Positions 1-9,328 are shown, counted from the stretch's first letter. The stretch is DNA of 64,000 nt from Robiginitalea sp. SC105 (GCF_014243345.1 NZ_JACLZF010000002.1:558001-622000); one strand, 5' to 3'. The notes: a model not told the origin generated them from the sequence alone. Translations and numbers: made by a program.

Positions 1-789
1 GTAGTCGAGCGGGTAGTCCTGGACGGTGCGGTCTGCAAACAATGCCTCAGGCAACCCGTACCAGTGTTCCATACTCGTAAGGCCGGCCCTGGCGGAGTGC
101 AGGACATTCCACCGGGCCACGGCCAGCTGGGCGTGGTGGCAGGCCGAGCGAAGCCCCAGTTTTTTGTTCTCATCCAGGGCCGCCTCCATGATCGCGGGTT
201 CTGCCCCGAAAAACTTGATGCCATCGGCCCCCTTGGCCGCGTTGTCCCGCACCCACTTCCGTGCCTGTTCCGGGGTGGAAACCGGGTCGTCGTGACCCTG
301 TCCGAAGCCCGTATATACCTGGATTCGCGGCGCAATGATGCTGTTCTGCGAACTTTTGCGCTTCAGCTCCATCGCAAAATCGACCCCACGTCCGCTCGGC
401 TCCCTTACAGTGGTGATGCCATGGCCCATCCAGAGTTTGAAAACGTAGTCAGGTTCGGCACCCTGGGCGGTCCCTCCAATATGCCCGTGCATGTCCACAA
501 AACCCGGGAGGACATACATGCCAGCGGCCTGGATTTCCTTGCCGCCGGGCCGGAGCTTCGGGCGGTTGTCCGGATTGATCGCGACGCCCGGGAAGCCCAC
601 GTTTTCCACCCGGGTGATCCGGTTCTTTTCGATGACGATGTCTACCGGGCCCATGGGCGGGGCGCCGTTGCCGTTGATAAGTGTGGCCCCCCGGATGATC
701 AATTGGTCAAAAGGGCCCTCGGAAACGGGTTGCTGGCCCTGAAGGGACAGGGACAGGATCAGGAAAAAAAAGAGAAAGGTGTTGCGCAT
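1..789 (-). CDS. Amidohydrolase family protein, C-terminus cut by window edge
   Basis: The minus strand is open from an ATG at 789 to the left edge, giving 263 residues with no stop. It begins with a hydrophobic signal peptide (MRNTFLF..., Leu/Ser/Phe rich, then LQGQQP), so the product is probably exported. A predicted beta-rich start (LIIRGATLINGNG) leads to VDMHGHI near residue 97, the HxH metal-binding motif of the amidohydrolase superfamily, after the usual VLPGFVDMHGH context. The family hydrolyses C-N bonds in cyclic or peptide-like amides; the substrate cannot be told here. The remaining metal ligands lie mostly outside the window. The family call is firm, the substrate unknown. It sits 94 bases downstream of the M14 peptidase on the same strand. 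Confidence 0.85.
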   Translation of the reverse strand, partial: MRNTFLFFFLILSLSLQGQQPVSEGPFDQLIIRGATLINGNGAPPMGPVDIVIEKNRITRVENVGFPGVAINPDNRPKLRPGGKEIQAAGMYVLPGFVDMHGHIGGTAQGAEPDYVFKLWMGHGITTVREPSGRGVDFAMELKRKSSQNSIIAPRIQVYTGFGQGHDDPVSTPEQARKWVRDNAAKGADGIKFFGAEPAIMEAALDENKKLGLRSACHHAQLAVARWNVLHSARAGLTSMEHWYGLPEALFADRTVQDYPLDY

Positions 790-883
790 GTTTCGTATCT
801 AAGGTGTTTGAAATCGGCTTTTTAAGATCGGTATTCTGAGATCGGCTTCCCGAATCCTGGTACCTCGTTACAGGGGTTGAGAT

Positions 884-3394
884 TCATTCCGGGACCCGGA
901 TGTGGTTGCCAAGGAAAAGGGCGTTCAGGAACAGGCGGTTGGTACCGTACCAGCTGCCCCTGAAATTCGGGTTATCGGCAAAAAGGATGGCGCGGCCGCC
1001 ACCCATTCGGCTGACCAGCAGGGAGGCGGACCCCTTGGCAAATTCCTCCAGGTTTTTCCTGGTCAAAAATCCATCGATATGCGGGTTGTCGGTATAGGCG
1101 GCAACTGTGGCATACGGGTTATTGGCCGGGGCCAGCCATACTTCGTTGTTTTTGTAAACGGGTATTTCATCCTCGGTATACCCAAAGGCGAGCGGGTGGG
1201 TACGGTCCAGGTCCACCCTGAGTATCACCCCGCCCACGCTTTCCTTGCCCAGGTTTTCGGGCGCATCCACATAGGGCAGGCGTCCGCTGGTTTGCGTCGT
1301 GTCCTTTGCCGTCAGCTTTTCCTTGACCCACTCCTTTTCAATGATGTATTCGGAGGCCCCGGCGATGGTAATCAGGGTATTTCCGGCATCCACCCAGGCC
1401 TTTATTTTCTGTTGTTCCTGATCGGAGAGCCCGTAGCGGCCGCTTACCAGGACCAGTGTATTGTACTCCTCCAGGGATGCCCGGCCGAAATCCCGGAGCG
1501 GTATCTTGGTGATGGGCATGTGCACCCGCGTATCCAACAGGTGCCAAACCTCGCCAGCCTCATAGGATCGGACGCCTTCCCCTATGAGCATAGCAGCCTT
1601 TGGCTGTTCCAGCGGCTCCACATAACCGCTGCCCAGGTCGATGCCTTTCAGGTGATAGCCGGAGGTCACCCCGTAGGCCGGCACCCGGAATTCCTCCTGA
1701 GCCTCCCGCAGCAGGCGGTGGACCTCCTCCGGGGGTTTCGACTGGAGGTGGACCGGCAGCACGAGGGTCCCGTACCCGAAGCTCTTTTCAGCCTCCCCCA
1801 CACGGGTGGTAAAAGGTTTGAAGGCGCTGGCCAGAACCAGGCCCCTGGACTGGAGGGAATAGAGCAGGGCCGGGGCATTGTAATCGTTCCAGTCAATGAG
1901 GTAGGCGTAGTCGGAGCGCTCCACCGGGGCAACCGGGAAGAGCCCTTCCACGGTGGTGATTTCCTCCCCGAGGCTGAAACTGCGCACCGGGCGGTAATCG
2001 ATATTGTAAAAATTGGCTACGGACCAGGCCGATGCATCGTAGAATACGCTGTCACGGTACTGGTTATACGTTTCAAAAAAAGTCTGTACCATCCGGTACT
2101 GGGGCTGGCCCGAGGGGATGACAAAGCCCCCGTTGCCGTCTTCGTATACTTTTACCCGGTGCAGCAACAGCTTGTCCAGTAAAGCGCGCAGCCGGTTCTT
2201 GTCCGGTGAGTCAGGGAGCCGGTATGCCTGTGACCTGCCGGCAGCCGCATTTCTCAGGGCGCTGGTGAAAAAGTTCTTCTGGTACCTTTGCAGGTAGTCC
2301 TTGTTCTCGACGGCTGCCTTTACGGTGGCCATGCCGGAAACCAGCTGGTTGCGGATGGTAAAGGGGAAGGTGATCTTCCCGTAGGCGGTTTTCTGGGCGT
2401 GTCCCCGGGAACTCGCCTGTTCGAAAAGGAGTCCCAGCCCACCCTGCAGGTCCGGGTAGGAAGACCCGTAACCCGGATACGTCCCGTCAAAGACTTCCTT
2501 GCTGAAATAGAGCGAGCCCAGGCTGTCGTGGGATTTGACGAAATATCCGGCGAAGAGCTCGTTCAGGTCCTCGTAATTTTCCCTGGGCATGATCGGGTCG
2601 CGGGAGCCATTCATTTTCATCGGCTCGAAGAAATGCGTGCTCTGGCTCCCCATTTCGTGAAAATCGGTAACCACGTTCGGGTACCAGGTATGGTACCAGT
2701 CGAGCTTGCCGCGGCTTTCCGGGTTGATGGCCAGCAACCAGTCGCGGTTCAGGTCAAACCAGTAGTGGTTTGTACGGCCCCCGGGCCAGTATTCGTTGTG
2801 TTCTGCATCCTGCGGGTCTGCCACCAGGGGGTCTGCCCGGTAGGAATTGGCCCATTGTGTATGCCGGTCGCGCCCGTCCGGGTTGATGGCAGGGTCCACA
2901 AATACGACGGATTGTTCCCGGTAACGGCTGATGCGCGGATCTTCCGAAGCGACAAGGATGTAGGCCGTGAGCAGTGCCGCTTCCGAACTGGAGGGTTCAT
3001 TGCCGTGGACATTGTAGCCCAGGTTGATAAAGACGGGCAGTTCCGGGTCGGCGGCAAAAGGGGTGTCCGGGTTGGTAAAGACCAGGTGGCGCTCCCGGAG
3101 TTCCCCGATCTGGGCCAGGTTTTCGGGCGTGCTGATCCGCAGGATCACCAGGGGCCGCTTTTCGTGGGTATGGCCGTAGGTTTCAATACTGGCACGGTCG
3201 GAGGTTTCTGCCAGCACCTCGAGGTAGCGGACGATCCGGTCGTGGCGGGTATGGTACTCGCCAATGCCGTACCCGAGGAAAGCTTCCGGGGACGGGATGT
3301 CCGACCGGTAAGGGGCATATTGTTCCAGAAAGTAGTCTTGTGAATGCAGGAGTGTGCCGCAGAAAAGCAGCAACAGGATAAACGTATTTCGCAT
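884..3394 (-). CDS. Secreted M14-family zinc carboxypeptidase
   Basis: This 836-residue protein has a signal peptide (residues 1-18, ending near LLHSQ). The M14 domain follows: HGNE at residues 130-133 supplies the HxxE zinc ligands, NPDGRDR is the substrate-carboxylate/Arg region, and VTDFHEMGSQ carries the third zinc His. The C-terminal half (about residues 400-836) contains a region like a glutamine-amidotransferase or ThuA-type flavodoxin fold, with LVLVSGRYGL and a closing GRAILFADNPNF. Such long two-part M14 proteins are common in Flavobacteriia and probably degrade exogenous peptides in the periplasm or outside the cell. It may be cotranscribed with the amidohydrolase downstream. The peptidase class is well supported; the specificity is not. 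Confidence 0.9.
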   Translation of the reverse strand: MRNTFILLLLFCGTLLHSQDYFLEQYAPYRSDIPSPEAFLGYGIGEYHTRHDRIVRYLEVLAETSDRASIETYGHTHEKRPLVILRISTPENLAQIGELRERHLVFTNPDTPFAADPELPVFINLGYNVHGNEPSSSEAALLTAYILVASEDPRISRYREQSVVFVDPAINPDGRDRHTQWANSYRADPLVADPQDAEHNEYWPGGRTNHYWFDLNRDWLLAINPESRGKLDWYHTWYPNVVTDFHEMGSQSTHFFEPMKMNGSRDPIMPRENYEDLNELFAGYFVKSHDSLGSLYFSKEVFDGTYPGYGSSYPDLQGGLGLLFEQASSRGHAQKTAYGKITFPFTIRNQLVSGMATVKAAVENKDYLQRYQKNFFTSALRNAAAGRSQAYRLPDSPDKNRLRALLDKLLLHRVKVYEDGNGGFVIPSGQPQYRMVQTFFETYNQYRDSVFYDASAWSVANFYNIDYRPVRSFSLGEEITTVEGLFPVAPVERSDYAYLIDWNDYNAPALLYSLQSRGLVLASAFKPFTTRVGEAEKSFGYGTLVLPVHLQSKPPEEVHRLLREAQEEFRVPAYGVTSGYHLKGIDLGSGYVEPLEQPKAAMLIGEGVRSYEAGEVWHLLDTRVHMPITKIPLRDFGRASLEEYNTLVLVSGRYGLSDQEQQKIKAWVDAGNTLITIAGASEYIIEKEWVKEKLTAKDTTQTSGRLPYVDAPENLGKESVGGVILRVDLDRTHPLAFGYTEDEIPVYKNNEVWLAPANNPYATVAAYTDNPHIDGFLTRKNLEEFAKGSASLLVSRMGGGRAILFADNPNFRGSWYGTNRLFLNALFLGNHIRVPE

Positions 3395-3481
3395 GGGTTG
3401 GTGGTGGTTTGCTTTGGTCCGCCCTAAGATAGGAAATATTGATTGAAACCACCGGGCAGATGTTGGCCGGAGGTATGGGAA

Positions 3482-4726
3482 TCAGGCGATGGTATGGAAG
3501 GGGGCGTGGGTGACTTCCCGGAAACGGATGATGTAATTGGTTCCCTTCTTGGAAACATCCCGGATGACGGACCCCTTCAGTTGCCGGCTGAGGTTATGTA
3601 TAAGCTTCAGGCCCAGCGATTTCGAAGTCTTGTGGGAGACGGATTCCGGGAATCCCACCCCGTTGTCGCCAATCCTGAGGATGTACTCCGTCTTGTCCTC
3701 CCGCTCCAGGACGATGCTTATCTGCCCCTCGTCCTGTTCTTTAAACCCGTATTTCAGGGCATTGGTCACGGCTTCGTTGATCAGGAGGCCCAGGGGGATG
3801 GCCGTATCGATCCCCAGTTCGATCTGGGGGATATCGATATGCAGGTTGATCTTGTTCTGGGGGCCCTTGATCGAGCGTATCAGGTATTCGCCCAACTCCT
3901 GTACGTAGGAACGGTATTCGATCTTGGAGAGGTCCTCCCGCATATAGAGCATTTCGTGTACCATGGCCATGGCGACCACGCGGTTCTGGCTGCTGCGGAT
4001 CAGGCTCAGGGTGGCCGGGTCCTCGATGCTCCGGCTCTGCATCCTCAGGAGGCTGGAAACCGTCTGCAGGTTGTTCTTGACCCGGTGGTGCACTTCCTTG
4101 AGCAGCATTTCCTTTTCGCGCATCCGCTGCTCCATCTCGCCCTTGGTCCGGTAGAGCCGGTGGTGGGCGCTGAGCAGGTTGCGCCCGAAGACGCCCCCCA
4201 ACAGGTAGACCGAGAGCAGGATGCTCAAAAAGGCAAACAGGTTCCGGGAGTCCTCCGGGACCACATTTTCACCCAATACGCTGTCTCCGAAGTTCTGCGA
4301 AAAAATGATTGCCACAATCAGCAGGTTGATGGCGAGGTAGACCTGCCCGTAGGCCCGGGTGGTGACATAGCCCGCAAAAACGATAAGCGCCAGGATAAAG
4401 ATGAAGGGGCTGTTGATTCCCCCGCTGAACAGGACCACTACCACGGATCCTGCCAGCGCCATGATCGAGGCGATGTTATAGGTTACCGTCAGGCTCCTGT
4501 GGACCTGGTGGAGGGCGAGATTCAGCCCGTTGAGAAGTGCGAAGGACGCCAGCACCTGGGGGATTACCCGGGTGATATCCATGAGCTGCCAACAAAGAAT
4601 CGCAAAAGCAAGGCAACAGGCCGAGGCGATGATATTGATCCGATACAACAGCCGGGTTTTGTCCTGAAGCCGCTCCCGGTGCTTCTCGTTCTTTTTCATC
4701 TTCAGGAAAATCGGCTTGTCGGACAT
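3482..4726 (-). CDS. Membrane sensor histidine kinase, HisKA_2 type
   Basis: Of the 414 residues, about 30-185 form a membrane block of five to six hydrophobic helices with no recognisable periplasmic sensor domain. A short linker leads to KEVHHRVKNNLQ at residues 210-221, the phosphoacceptor motif of HisKA_2 (His_kinase_2) kinases. The HATPase domain follows, with the N-box NEAVTNALKYGF and G-box IGDNGVGFP. Kinases of this subgroup often phosphorylate stand-alone response regulators, but no regulator gene lies nearby, so this is an orphan. A start at Met10 is possible. Its stop lies 87 bases from the M14 peptidase start; no link between them is evident. Confidence 0.88.
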   Translation of the reverse strand: MSDKPIFLKMKKNEKHRERLQDKTRLLYRINIIASACCLAFAILCWQLMDITRVIPQVLASFALLNGLNLALHQVHRSLTVTYNIASIMALAGSVVVVLFSGGINSPFIFILALIVFAGYVTTRAYGQVYLAINLLIVAIIFSQNFGDSVLGENVVPEDSRNLFAFLSILLSVYLLGGVFGRNLLSAHHRLYRTKGEMEQRMREKEMLLKEVHHRVKNNLQTVSSLLRMQSRSIEDPATLSLIRSSQNRVVAMAMVHEMLYMREDLSKIEYRSYVQELGEYLIRSIKGPQNKINLHIDIPQIELGIDTAIPLGLLINEAVTNALKYGFKEQDEGQISIVLEREDKTEYILRIGDNGVGFPESVSHKTSKSLGLKLIHNLSRQLKGSVIRDVSKKGTNYIIRFREVTHAPFHTIA

Positions 4727-4808
4727 AGGCCAGATTGGGCTGGGACGGGCAACCCGCTTTTTACAGTAAAGCTAGCACTGTTTTCTCATAAAATCAAAAG
4801 GCAGGCGG

Positions 4809-7800
4809 TTATTCGTCCACAAGCACCCATTCCCCTTTGGCAATCAGGGGCTCCGCCTGTTTGAATTTCATCGATTTGTTTTCGCCCGAGAGGATATTCT
4901 TGATCGTCACCCGCTCGTTACGGCCAATTTTCGGTTTTTCGCGCACGATGGTCTCCGTCACCTGGGGCCGCTGGCCCCGGGTTTGCCCGGCTGCCCGGTT
5001 CTGGGCCGCGAGCTCGTCGCTGTTCGGGATTTCCTCCTTGCTGGTCTTCAGGTTTTCCTTGGGCTTTCGCACCTGCCGGGCTTCCTGGATCTGCTGCGTA
5101 TTGGAGGAGGGGAGTTCTCCCTTGAACAGGAAGGAAACCACATCCTTATTGACCTTTTCGATCATGGCCTTGAACAATTCGAAGGCCTCGAACTTATAGA
5201 TCAGCAGCGGGTCCTTTTGTTCGTGCACGGCCAGCTGGACGGATTGCTTGAGTTCATCCATCTTTCGCAGATGCGTCTTCCAGGCGTCGTCGATGATCGC
5301 CAGGGTGATGTTCTTTTCGAAGTCGGTGATCAGCTGTTTTCCGTTACTTTCGTAAGCTTCTTTCAGGTTGGTCACTACGTTCAGCGTCTTGATGCCATCC
5401 GTGAAGGGCACCACGATCCGCTCAAATTTGCTCGCTTCGTCCTCGTAGACTTTTTTGATAACCGGATAGGCCGTTTCGGCTGCCCGTTCCATTTTCTGCT
5501 GGTAGTGGCGGTAGATTTCCGCATAGATCTTCTGCGCCATTTCCTGGTACCCCATCTTGCCGAAATCGGTTTCGTCTATGGGGGCCGTAATGGAGAAGTA
5601 CTTGATCAGTTCAAACTCGAAGTTCTTGTAGTCGCCGGCGAGTTTATTGGTGTCCGCGATCACCTCGCAGGTATCGTAGATCATGTTGGCGATGTCCACC
5701 TTGAGGCGGTCGCCCTGCAGGGCGTGACGCCGGCGCTTGTAAACCACCTCCCGCTGGGCATTCATCACGTCGTCGTATTCCAGCAGGCGCTTGCGGATGC
5801 CGAAGTTGTTCTCCTCAACCTTCTTCTGGGCGCGTTCGATGGATTTGGTCATCATGCTGTGCTGGATGACTTCCCCCTCTTTCAGGCCCATGCGGTCCAT
5901 CATCTTGGCCACCCGTTCCGACCCGAATAAGCGCATCAGGTTGTCCTCCAGAGAGACATAGAACTGGGAGCTGCCGGGGTCCCCCTGCCGTCCGGAACGT
6001 CCGCGAAGCTGCCGGTCCACACGGCGGGAATCGTGCCGCTCCGTGCCGATAATCGCCAGTCCGCCTGCTTTCTTGACCTCCTCCGACAACTTGATGTCCG
6101 TACCCCGTCCCGCCATATTGGTGGCGATGGTCACGACCCCCGACTTCCCGGCCTCGGCCACGATATCGGCCTCTTTCTTGTGCAGCTTGGCGTTAAGCAC
6201 GTTGTGATCGACCTTGCGGATCCCCAGCATGCGCGAGAGCAATTCGGAGATCTCCACCGAGGTGGTACCGATCAGCACGGGGCGCCCGGCTGCTGACAGC
6301 TGGGTGACCTCGTCGATAATGGCGTTGTATTTTTCCCGTTTGGTCTTGTAGATCAGGTCCTGGCGGTCGTCCCTGGCGATGGGCCTGTTGGTGGGGATTT
6401 CCACCACGTCCAGTTTGTAGATCTCCCAGAATTCCCCGGCTTCTGTCACTGCCGTACCCGTCATCCCGGCCAGCTTCCGGTACATTCGGAAATAGTTCTG
6501 GAGGGTAATGGTGGCGAAGGTCTGGGTCATCGCCTCGATCTTCACGTTTTCCTTGGCCTCGATGGCCTGGTGGAGCCCGTCCGAGTACCGCCTGCCGTCC
6601 ATGATCCGGCCGGTCTGTTCATCCACGATCATGACGCGGTTTTCCATCACCACGTATTCCACATCCTTCTCAAACAGCGTATAGGCCTTTAGCAGCTGGG
6701 TCATCGTATGGATGCGTTCGCTCTTGACCGCAAAATCCTTGAAAAGGGATTCCTTCTTTGCCGCTTCTTCCTCTATGTCCAGGTCCTGGCTTTCGATCCG
6801 CGCAATTTCACTGCCAATATCCGGCATGATGAAGAAATCCTTTTCAGAATCTCCCGAAATGTATTCAATCCCTTTGTCGGTCAGCTCGATCTGGTTGTTT
6901 TTCTCATCGATCACAAACAACAACTCGGCATCCACGGTGGGCATTTCCCGGTTGTTGTCCTGCATGTAGAAGTTTTCCGTTTTCTGCAGCAGCTGCTTGA
7001 TGCCTTCCTCGCTGAGGTACTTGATCAGCGCCTTGTTCTTGGGCAAACCACGGTGCACGCGCAACAAGAGCAGGCCACCTTCCTTGGTATCGCCCTCGGC
7101 AATCTTCTTTTTGGCCTCGGCCAGGACGCCGGTCAGGTAGCGCTGTTGTTTTTGTACCAGCTCCGAAACCTTGGGGCGAAGTTCGTTGAATTCGTGCCGG
7201 TCGCCCTCGGGAACGGGCCCGGATATGATCAATGGAGTCCGGGCGTCGTCGATCAGTACGGAATCCACCTCATCGACAATCGCGTAATGGTGGGGCCGCT
7301 GCACCAGGTCGCCTGGGGTGTGGGCCATGTTGTCCCTCAGGTAGTCGAAGCCAAATTCGTTGTTGGTCCCATAGGTGATGTCCGCGTTGTAGGCCGCGCG
7401 TCTCCCCTCGGAATTCGGTCGGTGTTTGTCGATGCAGTCCACCGAAAGGCCATGGAATTCAAAAATCGGCCCCATCCAGGCGCTGTCCCGCTTGGCCAGG
7501 TAATCGTTGACCGTTACCAGGTGGACGCCTTTGCCCGACAGGGCATTGAGGTATACGGGCAGGGTGGCAACCAGCGTTTTCCCTTCACCGGTTTGCATTT
7601 CGGCAATCTTCCCCTGGTGGAGGGCAATCCCGCCGATGAGCTGCACATCGTAGTGCACCATGTCCCAGGTAACTTCTTTCCCGGCGGCATCCCAGGAGTT
7701 GCTCCAGATGGCTTTTTCCCCGTTCAGGGTAACATATTCGGCCCGCCCGGAAAGCTCCCGGTCGAATTCGCTGGCGGTTACCTCGATTTCGGAATGGGCT

Positions 7801-8171
7801 ACAAACCTCTTGGCCGTTTCCTTGACCACGGCGAATGCCTCCGGAAGGATTTCCTCGAGAATTTTTTCGGTTTGCTGGTACACCTGATCTTCCAGGTCGT
7901 CAATCTGACCGTATAAACTTTCATTCAGGTCGATGTCGTCCGAGGTGCGAACCTGTTCCTTCAGGGCTTCGATCTGCTCTTGGAGGTCCGCAACCCCCTC
8001 GCGGATGGTTGCCCTGAACTCATGCGTTTTGTTCCGGAGTTCGTCGTGGGAAAGCCCTTCCAGTTCCGTTTCGAACGTTTTTATCTGTTCAACGATGGGT
8101 TGCAGTGCCTTGACGTCTTTGCTGGCCTTGTCCCCGACAAAAGCCTTTAAGACCGTATTTATCAAACTCAT
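4809..8171 (-). CDS. secA: Preprotein translocase ATPase SecA
   Basis: SecA drives post-translational export of unfolded preproteins through SecYEG at the inner membrane. The protein has 1120 residues, longer than E. coli SecA (about 900) because of insertions in the N-terminal half, as is usual in Bacteroidota. Visible landmarks are the Walker A region MQTGEGKTLVATLP, the DEAD-type box IVDEVDSVLIDDARTPL, and the motif V/VI region TIATNMAGRGTDI followed by RQLRGRSGRQGDPG. The C-terminus ends in GEWVLVDE and lacks the CxCx8C[HC] zinc tail that binds SecB in Proteobacteria. It stands alone, with a leader of roughly 145 bases upstream. Confidence 0.98.
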   Translation of the reverse strand: MSLINTVLKAFVGDKASKDVKALQPIVEQIKTFETELEGLSHDELRNKTHEFRATIREGVADLQEQIEALKEQVRTSDDIDLNESLYGQIDDLEDQVYQQTEKILEEILPEAFAVVKETAKRFVAHSEIEVTASEFDRELSGRAEYVTLNGEKAIWSNSWDAAGKEVTWDMVHYDVQLIGGIALHQGKIAEMQTGEGKTLVATLPVYLNALSGKGVHLVTVNDYLAKRDSAWMGPIFEFHGLSVDCIDKHRPNSEGRRAAYNADITYGTNNEFGFDYLRDNMAHTPGDLVQRPHHYAIVDEVDSVLIDDARTPLIISGPVPEGDRHEFNELRPKVSELVQKQQRYLTGVLAEAKKKIAEGDTKEGGLLLLRVHRGLPKNKALIKYLSEEGIKQLLQKTENFYMQDNNREMPTVDAELLFVIDEKNNQIELTDKGIEYISGDSEKDFFIMPDIGSEIARIESQDLDIEEEAAKKESLFKDFAVKSERIHTMTQLLKAYTLFEKDVEYVVMENRVMIVDEQTGRIMDGRRYSDGLHQAIEAKENVKIEAMTQTFATITLQNYFRMYRKLAGMTGTAVTEAGEFWEIYKLDVVEIPTNRPIARDDRQDLIYKTKREKYNAIIDEVTQLSAAGRPVLIGTTSVEISELLSRMLGIRKVDHNVLNAKLHKKEADIVAEAGKSGVVTIATNMAGRGTDIKLSEEVKKAGGLAIIGTERHDSRRVDRQLRGRSGRQGDPGSSQFYVSLEDNLMRLFGSERVAKMMDRMGLKEGEVIQHSMMTKSIERAQKKVEENNFGIRKRLLEYDDVMNAQREVVYKRRRHALQGDRLKVDIANMIYDTCEVIADTNKLAGDYKNFEFELIKYFSITAPIDETDFGKMGYQEMAQKIYAEIYRHYQQKMERAAETAYPVIKKVYEDEASKFERIVVPFTDGIKTLNVVTNLKEAYESNGKQLITDFEKNITLAIIDDAWKTHLRKMDELKQSVQLAVHEQKDPLLIYKFEAFELFKAMIEKVNKDVVSFLFKGELPSSNTQQIQEARQVRKPKENLKTSKEEIPNSDELAAQNRAAGQTRGQRPQVTETIVREKPKIGRNERVTIKNILSGENKSMKFKQAEPLIAKGEWVLVDE

Positions 8172-8324
8172 AGTGTAATGTATTTTTTTGCGCCGTTCCG
8201 GAGTGGCAGTTCGTTTGGCGCCCGGAGCGGTATTCAGGGTCCCCTTGTGTGGCGAACCCGCACGACCTGACGTGCAAAAGATGTTCCAGAATCACGTTTT
8301 GCCGGAAGAATCCCCCGGGCCTGC

Positions 8325-8332
8325 CAAAATTA
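8325..8332 (-). promoter_or_regulatory. Candidate -7 element of the secA promoter
   Basis: Read on the minus strand this is TAATTTTG, an exact match to the Bacteroidota -7 consensus TAnnTTTG. The -33 position would fall inside the terminator hairpin of the upstream DUF2795 gene, where no TTG occurs, so the promoter would be weak or activator-dependent. It predicts a secA leader of about 145 bases containing the short inverted repeat GCACG/CGTGC near 8260-8275. Confidence 0.4.
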
Positions 8333-8335
8333 CAT

Positions 8336-8363
8336 AAAAAAAAGCCTCCGGAGAGGCTTTTTG
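8336..8363 (-). terminator. Rho-independent terminator after the DUF2795 gene
   Basis: GCCTC (8345-8349), a four-base loop and GAGGC (8354-8358) form a GC stem flanked by A9 on the left and T5 on the right. On the minus strand the hairpin is followed by a run of nine U, a strong intrinsic terminator 20 bases beyond the DUF2795 stop. The T-run on the plus side could also make it work in the other direction, although no plus-strand gene needs it. Confidence 0.8.
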
Positions 8364-8382
8364 CGGCGTGATGCCGGATATA

Positions 8383-8607
8383 TCAATATTCGTCCTCGTT
8401 CCAGAGGTAGTCTTCTTCCGTAGGGTAATCCGGCCAGATTTCTTCGATGGACTCGTAGATTTCCCCGCCTTCCTCTTCCATGGACTGCAGGTTTTCAACT
8501 ACTTCCAGAGGGGCCCCGGTGCGTATGGCATAATCTATCAATTCATCCTTGGTTGCCGGCCAGGGTGCATCACTCAGATAGGATGCCAGTTCTAATGTCC
8601 AATACAT
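8383..8607 (-). CDS. DUF2795 domain-containing small acidic protein
   Basis: This is a 74-residue cytoplasmic protein. The N-terminal half (LASYLSDAPWPATKDELIDYA) matches the DUF2795 pattern, a small helical domain of unknown function found in many bacteria. The C-terminal half is strongly acidic (EEEGGEIYESIEEIWPDYP, ending NEDEY). It has its own well-formed promoter and terminator, which suggests an abundant, independently expressed transcript. Function is unknown. Confidence 0.85.
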   Translation of the reverse strand: MYWTLELASYLSDAPWPATKDELIDYAIRTGAPLEVVENLQSMEEEGGEIYESIEEIWPDYPTEEDYLWNEDEY

Positions 8608-8634
8608 CTTAGTAGTTTGATTTTAAAATTTTTG

Positions 8635-8664
8635 CAAAAATAATTTTTAAACAAAAACAGCCAA
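8635..8664 (-). promoter_or_regulatory. Promoter of the DUF2795 gene
   Basis: On the minus strand TTG (8664-8662) is followed by exactly 19 bases and then TATTTTTG (8642-8635), a full match to the Bacteroidota vegetative promoter TTG-N19-TAnnTTTG. The surrounding stretch 8608-8739 is very AT-rich and otherwise empty. Transcription would start near 8629 and leave a leader of about 20 bases. Confidence 0.7.
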
Positions 8665-8739
8665 GAAAATTGACTGTTATTTACAGTAATTACAACAAAA
8701 ATCACAAACGGGCAAAAATAGAACGATCAAATTGCGAAT

Positions 8740-9318
8740 TTATTCGCGTGCGGTATCCGGAATCCATTTTCTTTCAACGGAACCCGTCGCGGCCGACAGG
8801 GACCGGGAAAGCACAAAGAGGTAATCCGACAACCGGTTGAGGTAGGCGAGCACGGTATCGGATACCGGACTGTGCTCGTTGAGGAGGGTCGTCATCCGCT
8901 CGCCCCGGCGGCAGACCGTCCGGGCTATATGACAGGTTGACACGGCCGGGTGCCCGCCAGGAAGCACAAAGTGGGTCATGGGTGGGAGGTCTGCCTCGAG
9001 TTGGTCGATACAGGCCTCCAGGTAGGTTACGTCGGCCGCCTCAAGTACGGGGATCTGCAGCCGTTGTTTCCCGTTTTTCAGTTGGGCTTTTTCAGGGTCC
9101 GTGGCCAGCATGGCCCCTGCGGTAAACAGCCTATCCTGTATCCGGAGCAGCGTATCCTCATACGGTCCGCAGGCTTCCTGGTCCCGCAGCATCCCGATCC
9201 AGCTGTTGAGTTCATCCAGGGTGCCGTAACTCTGTATGCGGATATGGTGTTTGGGGACCCGGGTACCCCCGAATAGGGCGGTGGTCCCGCCGTCGCCGGT
9301 TTTTGTATATATCTTCAT
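8740..9318 (-). CDS. Cob(I)alamin adenosyltransferase, PduO type
   Basis: This enzyme transfers the 5'-deoxyadenosyl group of ATP to cob(I)alamin or corrinoid to make adenosylcobalamin. The 192-residue protein starts MKIYTKTGDGGTTALFGG; the TKTGDGGxTxLxGG motif is the ATP-binding signature of PduO/MMAB-type adenosyltransferases. The C-terminal RTVCRRGER region carries the conserved arginines. The ATG at 9318 is chosen over an in-frame start at 9447 because the family begins at MKIYT and the earlier start would run through another gene. It lies 10 bases downstream of the 57-residue membrane protein gene, so the two are probably cotranscribed. The presence of this gene implies use of B12 coenzyme, relevant to the cobalamin-binding regulator at 43667-44569. 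Confidence 0.93.
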   Translation of the reverse strand: MKIYTKTGDGGTTALFGGTRVPKHHIRIQSYGTLDELNSWIGMLRDQEACGPYEDTLLRIQDRLFTAGAMLATDPEKAQLKNGKQRLQIPVLEAADVTYLEACIDQLEADLPPMTHFVLPGGHPAVSTCHIARTVCRRGERMTTLLNEHSPVSDTVLAYLNRLSDYLFVLSRSLSAATGSVERKWIPDTARE

Positions 9319-9328
9319 AGGGTGCAAT

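Noticed and set aside
2288-3343. Open plus-strand frame of 351 codons
   Set aside because: Antisense to the M14 peptidase, no motif and low-complexity Val/Gly-rich composition; an artefact of GC-rich codon use.
3443-4864. Open plus-strand frame of 473 codons
   Set aside because: Lies opposite the histidine kinase, whose motifs are clear; no domain in this frame.
6708-7916. Open plus-strand frame of 402 codons
   Set aside because: Antisense to secA; the minus-strand frame has all SecA motifs.
8713-8720. Second TATTTTTG element on the minus strand upstream of the DUF2795 gene
   Set aside because: No TTG at 19-21 bases and the nearer element at 8635-8664 is complete; likely chance in AT-rich DNA.
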